In this document: one piece after another, positions 58,680 through 64,000 of the stretch
Layout of the letters: each line of letters starts with the position of its first letter
Numbering within the stretch: position 1 is the first letter of the stretch
Assembly: GCF_029867415.1 (NCBI RefSeq)
Contig: NC_081180.1
Coordinates: forward strand, 236,321,761 to 236,385,760
Reading direction: 5' to 3'
From: Vicia villosa
Lineage: Eukaryota; Streptophyta; Magnoliopsida; Fabales; Fabaceae
DNA: 64,000 nt
Position numbers and translations under genes: made by a program
The notes under the pieces: model-generated
Database searches by the model: none
What the model saw: the letters and a program-made list of their open reading frames with translations, nothing else
Told to the model about the DNA's origin: nothing

Positions 58680-58703
58680 TTAATTTTCGCGGTAGCGACA
58701 GCT

Positions 58704-58721
58704 GGCGACTCTGCTGGGGAA
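58704..58721 (+). other. Element C primer-binding site (tRNA-Arg)
   Basis: TGGCGACTCTGCTGGGGA, two bases after the LTR. It differs at one of 18 positions from the complement of plant tRNA-Arg 3' ends as I recall them. Confidence 0.88.
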
Positions 58722-59549
58722 GTCTTGACCTGTTGTTGGTCCGGACTCAGCGAGTCGATCCTAGCGCTTGTGTGTTTATCATTGGGTGTTTTTATTGCTT
58801 TGCATATTTACCTGTTTGCATTGCATCCTATGTGCGGTTTTACTTTTTTGCATCATATTCTGGACTGTCTGGATCTCTGTCTGTTGGGTGGGTGTTTCAA
58901 GAGGTAAAAGGCCCAATACCCAGGCTATGTGTGAACCATAGGAACCCTAGGATAGAGTGGAAGCATGGTTTGTCTCGAGGTGTACGTCTCGGGATGGATT
59001 ATGTGACCACAAGCAGAGTAGTGGTTTCAAACGGAGGTATTATCGTCACCCGCTTCCGCGCTGTGATGATGTTTACCTTCGGGCGGACCGTATACTGCGT
59101 TTCATGACCTTACCTTGGCCTAGATTTTACCCGTGAGTGGGGCGGGAATCAATGATCATTTAACAGGTACATTGTTGGTGACCGTTGTCCTCGTTCGTGG
59201 GTTACCGCTGTTCTTGTTCGTGGGTTACTATTGGTTCCTGTTCGTGGGGTACTATGGTTCTTGTTCGAGTGGTAATCTGTGTTCTATTCCAGTGTGTTAT
59301 TGACTATGGGCCTTGGTTCCGTGGATTGATATTCCGTGTTCCGTGTGGTATACCATTTGGGGGCCGAACCTTTGGCTTTGTATTATGTGTGTTACCGGCA
59401 GTCCAGAATGCCTGGTGGGCGGAAACAAGCCCCACCACTTTGCATCATAGCATATTTATTTCCAAAAGAAACGCTAAAAAGAGATATGTATAATAAGCAT
59501 TTGCATGTTATGTTTTTCAGGGACATTCAGGAGTTCATTCAAGCTAAAG
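58722..59549 (+). other. Element C leader between PBS and ORF1
   Basis: About 830 bases with no supported gene. Repeats of the form ttgttcgtgggttacta lie at about 59175-59270. A short frame at 58538-59107 overlaps the LTR end and PBS and shows no recognisable domain. Confidence 0.6.
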
Positions 59550-61112
59550 ATGGACACTCCCATTGATACTGTCAAGGAAGCAAAGAGAAATACGCATACT
59601 TACAGTTTCTTCCGAGAGCCGTTGACCGTCTTAGAGGGTTTGAGTTCATCGATGACCGCTTTCTGCTTGAAGAGTTTCACGGATAATTATGGGAATATTT
59701 TGACTTTGTTGGAAACCGTGGTTGAGACACCTCCTTTGCAAACTTTGATGCAATTCTATGATCCTGAAATGAGGTGTTTCACGTTCCAGGATTACCAGTT
59801 GGCTCCGACATTGGAAGAGTACTCTATCATTCTTAATCTCAAGATAAAAGGCGAAGTGCCATTCATCGACGTTCCTAAAGAAGTGAATTTCAGGTCAAAC
59901 GCTACTGCTCTTTATTTGAGCATAAAAGAAGTATCTGATAATTGGAAGTCGAATGGAGGTGTCTCAGGGTTTTCTTTGAAGTTCTTGGTGAGAAAAGCTA
60001 AAGAGGAATTTGAGAAAAAGAATTGGAATGCGTACAATGCATTGCTTGCTGTGGCTATTTACGGGATTGTGATGTTCCCAAATGTTCCCAATTTTGTAGA
60101 CGCGGCCGCGGTACACATCTTCATGGGAAAGAATCCTATTCCTACTTTGTTGGCCGATACTTACTATGCCGTTCATTCCCGATATGAGAAACGTGGTGGT
60201 GCTATCACTTGTTGCCTTCAATTGTTGTTCATCTGGTTCGTCTCTTTGTTGCCCAGCAAAGGACCTTTTATGAAGACAAGGGAGACACTTAAGTGGACAC
60301 ACAGGATTATGTCACTTACCTCTTATGACATCCAGTGGCCAAAGTATCGAATTAACGTTTCTGAAGTGATTGTTGGGTGCGGTAAGTTCGATAATGTTCC
60401 TTTGGTTGGTACTAGAGGTTACATCAATTACAATCCCGTGGTATCCTTGCGTCAGTTGGGGTATACGTTGAAAGACAAGCCGGCAGATCACTTGATAGCG
60501 GAGACAGTCTATTTTGAGAAGGGGTCGGATCCAGAAAAATTGAAAGAGATAATTGTGGCTTGGAAGAAGATCCGTAAGCATAATGGAGCCCATTTAGGGA
60601 AGAAGGAATCACTTGCTTTGACACCGTATGTTGAATGGATTGTAAAACGGGTCGGAAACTTGTTGTTGCCATATGACAGGGTTGCACCACTTCAAAAGCA
60701 ACCTCCTTTGATTCTATCTGAATTTGTGCTAACAAAACTTTACAAGGATGCTTTGGTTACCAACTACAGGTTGCACGAAAGGGAACAGGAGACCAACTTG
60801 AAATTCTTTGAAGAAAGAGATGCAAAGATGAGGTTGATGCACCAGCTCAAGCAAGTCGAAGGTGCAAGCTCAAGTCAGGCAAGTGTCCAAAGGCGTCCTT
60901 ATGAGTTGCTAAAGGAAGATTTGCATCGCAAGCAATATGAGTGTCTACAGTTACAAGGATCAGAGAGTAGTCTCAAGAGGCAGAAGCGGGATTCAGATAA
61001 ACAGCTAGCGGAAGAGAGAGCTAAGTCTGCTCGACTTGAAGAAGAATTAACAAGACTCCGAGCCCAACAGAGAGGAGATGTGGGAGCTCATTCTATTACC
61101 AGGCGATCCTAG
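59550..61112 (+). CDS. Element C ORF1, Ogre-type protein of unknown function (520 aa)
   Basis: I chose the ATG at 59550 (MDTPIDTVKEA) because the 15 codons upstream are leader-like and unlike element B ORF1. The domain matches B ORF1: FYDPEMRCFTFQDYQLAPTL, MFPNVPNFVD, GGAITCCLQLLFIWFVSLLP, DNVPLVGTRGYINYNP and RQLGYTL occur in the same order. The C-terminal 140 residues are a charged coiled coil (REQETNLKFFEERDAKMRLM; EERAKSARLEEELTRLRA). No stop or frameshift. Like B ORF1 it precedes gag as a separate ORF. Function unknown; self-association through the coiled coil is an inference. Confidence 0.9.
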   Translation: MDTPIDTVKEAKRNTHTYSFFREPLTVLEGLSSSMTAFCLKSFTDNYGNILTLLETVVETPPLQTLMQFYDPEMRCFTFQDYQLAPTLEEYSIILNLKIKGEVPFIDVPKEVNFRSNATALYLSIKEVSDNWKSNGGVSGFSLKFLVRKAKEEFEKKNWNAYNALLAVAIYGIVMFPNVPNFVDAAAVHIFMGKNPIPTLLADTYYAVHSRYEKRGGAITCCLQLLFIWFVSLLPSKGPFMKTRETLKWTHRIMSLTSYDIQWPKYRINVSEVIVGCGKFDNVPLVGTRGYINYNPVVSLRQLGYTLKDKPADHLIAETVYFEKGSDPEKLKEIIVAWKKIRKHNGAHLGKKESLALTPYVEWIVKRVGNLLLPYDRVAPLQKQPPLILSEFVLTKLYKDALVTNYRLHEREQETNLKFFEERDAKMRLMHQLKQVEGASSSQASVQRRPYELLKEDLHRKQYECLQLQGSESSLKRQKRDSDKQLAEERAKSARLEEELTRLRAQQRGDVGAHSITRRS

Positions 61113-61500
61113 TGTTGCTGTGGAGTGGATCTGCTTGGTCCATGATGTCGATTTGCTGTTTATTCTTGATGTTTGTCGCCCATGTCCAGGATTGTTGGAT
61201 GGGGTCGCATTTTGTTATGCTGGATTTCTTTTGTATACCTTATGAGCACTTTGTGACACGGTTATGTGCCTGTTTGTATGAACTCAAATTCTCAGTTATG
61301 TTTGAATGAAATATGCTCAGTTTGATGAATTATTCTCGTGTGTGGATTGCTGTGCAAAAATATTCTGTATCAGGGTTTCTATGTCCTATCTGAAAGTGGG
61401 ATGAACTCTTGGATACCTGAAAATTGACAAACATTTCATGCATATCATTCATATATCATACATGTCATATATTTACAGGTTTTTGCAGGGCTTATATCTT
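61113..61500 (+). other. Element C spacer between ORF1 and gag
   Basis: 388 bases with no supported gene. Just before the gag ATG there is acceptor-like sequence (atttacag and tttttgcag, about 61471-61488). This could mean that gag is expressed from a spliced RNA, but no donor can be assigned. Confidence 0.5.
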
Positions 61501-63216
61501 ATGTCTCGCTCTTTTGTTATCAGAAGGAGTTCTAAGACGGCTAATCACCCGTATCCGACTAGGAGCAATCAGAGAAGACAGATTGAACAGATTCAGGAAC
61601 AAATGGCTGAGATGAGAGCTCAATTGATAGAGTAGATGAATGCACAAATGGCACAGTTTATGGAAGCATTGACTAATGTGACCAAGGGGCAGGATGACTT
61701 GCGAGTTCTCGTTGAGAACTCCAGAAGGGTCGAGAATGGAGGACATTCGAGGCTGTTTGACGATGTGTCTGGCAGGATTGACGATCATCATGATCCGAAT
61801 GAGTTTGATCGCTTGGGAGGGCACTATAATCCTTTCAATCAGAATCATGGCTTTCCACCTCCACCTCCGTCTCGTCTGTTGGGAAGGAGAGATAATCAGA
61901 ACCGTGATAATTTGGATTTCAATGTTGAAAACTTCGATCAGGTATCGAGGCATAGTGTTGATGGTGCACCTGAGGAAGCCGAGAGGTATCGTCTGATTGA
62001 GGAACGTCTCAGAGCTGTCGAAGGAAAAGGGGTGTTAGGCATGGATATCAATGACTTGGGGTTGGTTCCTGGTGTGAGGATTCCCCCGAAATTCAAAGTG
62101 CCATCTTTTGACAAATACAATGGGGCGACCTGTCCTATGACTCATGTCAAGGCATATTATCGTAAGATGTCGGTGTACTCTGAGGATGAGGGTTTTCTGA
62201 TGCACTTCTTCCAGGATAGCTTGGTTGGAGCTTCCTTGGAGTGGTATGTTCAACTCGAGCGCACTCATATTCATTCTTGGAGAGATCTTGTGGAGGCTTT
62301 CATTAAGCACTATCAGTACAATGTTGACATGGCGCCCAATAGGTCTCAGTTGCAGAGTTTGGTTCAAGGGTCTAAAGAATCTTTCAAGGAGTACGCACAG
62401 AAATGGCGTGAGTTAGCTGCAAGAGTTCAACCACCTATGACTGAGCGTGAGATGATTGACATGTTCACCAGTACTTTGTCTGGACACTATTACTTGGCCT
62501 GTAGTGCTTCAGCCAACTTTTCTGAAATGGTGAGATATGGTGAGCGTGTTGAGATGGGTCTAAAGATGGGGAAAATTCAGTTGGGAGCTTCTTCTAATAC
62601 TCCTAATGGTAAGAAACAAGCTGAGGGTTATGCCCGAAGGAAGGAAGGAAATGCGGATGCCATATATGGAAGAAGGGGTTCAGGGAGAAGTAATTCACAG
62701 GTTAATGTTGTCATGATTCCAGTACCGCAACAACAACATCAGCAAGGACATCATTCCAATAATGATCGCTATCCTCCTAGGACCAGGCCTCACAGAAAGA
62801 TTGATCCGATTCCTATGACCTATGCTCAAGTGCTACAACATTTGCTCAAGATTGAGAAGATTACTTTGAGAGATGCTCTGAATGCTTCGGACACACAATC
62901 TCCGAATTACAATGCAAACGCACGATGTGCTTTCCACTCAGGTGCCGCTGGCCATGATACAGAGAGGTGCATTGCACTGAAGAACAAAGTCCAGGACTTG
63001 TTGGATCAAAAGATAATTCAGTTCAGTCCTACACCCAATATTGTCAACAATCCGATGCCTGCCCATGCGGGTCCAACCGTGAATGCCATTGTTGACGGTG
63101 AAGAGGTGGATAGTGATTGTGACTTTGATAGCTGGATTCGTCCAAGTATTCTTGGAGAGAAGATCAATAACTGGACAATTGAAGATGTCATCCAAGTTAC
63201 ACAAGCTCAGGAGTAA
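61501..63216 (+). CDS. gag: Element C gag, one internal amber codon
   Basis: The frame starts at ATG 61501 (MSRSFVIRR) with a coiled coil (RRQIEQIQEQMAEMRAQLIE), is stopped by TAG at 61633-61635, and continues in the same frame from MNAQMAQFMEAL to 63216. The capsid-type gag domain lies at about 62090-62580 (PPKFKVPSFDKYNG, HFFQDSLVGASLEWYVQLE, FKEYAQKWRELAARV, GERVEMGLKMGKI). A CX2HX5HX4C motif (CAFHSGAAGHDTERC) is near 62930-62975. The end (DFDSWIRPSILG, NNWTIEDVIQV) resembles the C-terminus of a gag-pro reading, but no protease lies between. The TAA stop at 63214-63216 overlaps the predicted splice donor. Confidence 0.88.
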
Positions 63217-63464
63217 ATTTCTTTGTTTTTACTTTTCTGATCATGCCATAATTCCTACGCACTGCCCAAGGCGTAGTGAATCATTTGTAGGGCCATGCAG
63301 TTCGCATTTTCAAAGTTAATCATGAAATAAAAGGACGTTTTTGCATCCAAATGTTTTGCTCTTTGTCTTTCTTTTTAACTTTTTCTTTAAATGGCAATGC
63401 TTTTGCACACACTTGCACATAGCTTAATAAAAATAAAACTAAAATAAAAACATCAATCATGCAG
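63213..63464 (+). other. Predicted intron between gag and pol in element C (252 nt)
   Basis: Donor GTAAAT at 63213 overlaps the gag stop. Acceptor ATGCAG ends at 63464. The phase (2) and stop overlap are the same as in element B. After joining, the pol frame is open from 63465 to the window end. The intron is T- and A-rich, which favours splicing in plants. Confidence 0.7.
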
Positions 63465-64000
63465 ATGTTTCACTACCACGGATTCCATTGGTAACAATTC
63501 CGCTATTGCTTATTATGATTTTGACAATCTGATCTACCAAGCCGAGGAGGAAGCTTATGAAGATTGTGATCTCCCCGATGAGTTGGCCAGATTATTGAAA
63601 CAAGAAAAGAAAGCGATTCAGCCGCATCAGGGGGCAATTGAGATGGTAAATGTTGGCACTAAAAAGCAAGTCCGAGAAGTCAAGATAGGGGCTGCGCTTG
63701 AGAATAATGTGAAGCAGAGGCTTATTGCTATGTTGAAAGAGTATGCAGACATCTTTGCTTGGTCCTATGAGGATATGCCTGGTCTTGATACAGATATTAT
63801 GGTACACCGTCTACCTCTCATGGAAGATAGTCCTCCTGTCAAGCAGAAGCTTCGAAGGACTCGCCCAGATATGTCGGAGAAGATTAAGAAAGAGGTTGAG
63901 AAACAGTTTGACGCTGGATTTCTACAAGTGGTGAATTACCCGCTCTGGGTCGCTAATATTGTTCCGGTGCCTAAGAAGGACGGAAAGGTCAGGATGTGTG
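63465..64000 (+). CDS. pol: Element C pol, N-terminal part of reverse transcriptase, cut by window end
   Basis: An open frame from the predicted acceptor to base 64000. It aligns with the start of element B pol: an acidic run (YQAEEEAYEDCDLPDEL), FAWSYEDMPGLDTDI, PPVKQKLRRTRPDM, FDAGFLQVVNYP, then ANIVPVPKKDGKVRMC at the edge. These are the RT N-terminal landmarks; the YVDD site and everything beyond are outside the window. No start codon is needed at its beginning if it is entered by splicing from gag. No stop or frameshift is visible. Confidence 0.88.

Larger units (their letters stand above)
50540..58701 (+). repeat. Element C 5' LTR, interrupted by solo LTR D
   Basis: Without D and its duplication this LTR is about 3.97 kb. 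It has TG...CA ends and a PBS two bases after its end. Parts: a TATA box at 51451-51459, a 61-bp tandem repeat at 52369-52710, and near the end the block gaggggtgctagcaccttcccctc common to this LTR group. Another copy of TGGCGACTCTG sits 35 bases before the PBS. No second C LTR is in the window, so the left boundary rests on the TG start and the copia junction. Confidence 0.82.
50540..64000 (+). mobile_element. Element C: Ogre-related Ty3/gypsy (Tat) element without protease, runs off the window
   Basis: The + strand element has an LTR starting TGTTGCACCCC (50540) and ending GCGACA (58701), then a tRNA-Arg PBS, ORF1, gag, a predicted intron and the start of pol at the window edge. ORF1 and Gag are homologous to those of element B. 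The protease domain that should lie between gag and RT is missing. A solo LTR (D) interrupts its LTR. The 3' end is not in the window, so its target duplication cannot be checked. Confidence 0.88.

Noticed and set aside
58538..59107. 189-aa + strand ORF overlapping the C LTR end and PBS
   Set aside because: Crosses the LTR border and primer site and has no recognisable domain; a chance frame.

Overview
This window is plant nuclear DNA made entirely of nested LTR retrotransposons. I see no host protein gene, rRNA gene or intact tRNA gene. The mix of large Ogre-type Ty3/gypsy (Tat clade) elements with 4-5 kb LTRs, an extra ORF upstream of gag and tRNA-Arg primer sites, sitting inside a Sirevirus-type Ty1/copia element, in AT-rich DNA, points to a legume with a large genome, probably tribe Fabeae (pea, vetch, lentil or grass-pea relatives). 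The organism is an inference from element families.

Layout from the oldest layer inward. (1) A decayed Ty1/copia Sirevirus-like element on the + strand enters at base 1 (integrase, RT), is split at 1678/44999, resumes with RNase H (to 45585), a broken post-pol ORF (46079-48480), repeated polypurine motifs and a 3' LTR (49518-50539) that is cut by the next element. (2) Element A, a gag-only Ogre-like element on the - strand, fills 1679-44993 with 5-bp target duplications (gtgtg). It has three LTR copies because about 4.3 kb (internal tail plus most of an LTR) was duplicated in tandem, with the junction near 17703. (3) A 3.3-kb solo LTR (2403-5713, duplication acagg) sits in A's left LTR. (4) Element B, a nearly complete Ogre on the - strand (17980-40426, duplication acagt), sits in the duplicated tail of A. 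It carries PBS, ORF1, gag, protease, a predicted intron, and RT/RNase H/RNase H/integrase. (5) Element C, another Ogre relative on the + strand, enters the copia 3' LTR at 50540 and runs off the right edge. It has LTR, PBS, ORF1, gag, an intron and the start of pol, but no protease. (6) A solo LTR, D (53732-57916, duplication gacgg, - strand), sits inside C's LTR.

How the parts work together: in B and C the upstream ORF (gag-pro in B, gag alone in C) ends at a stop codon that overlaps a predicted splice donor. Splicing joins it in phase to RT/RNase H/integrase, so unspliced RNA would give structural protein and spliced RNA the polymerase fusion. B has one visible break, a frameshift between gag and protease. 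C has one internal amber codon in gag. A has four in-frame stops in gag and no pol. The copia element has frameshifts, stops and an RT without its YVDD site.

The most interesting items are the shared stop-overlapping phase-2 intron, the conserved ORF1 of unknown function, the protease-less layout of C, the PBS-like echo inside the LTR ends of A, C and D, a tRNA-like Pol III box pair in the Ogre B LTR, and the tandem duplication that made the three-LTR structure. Boundaries and domains were read by eye; no database search was run.
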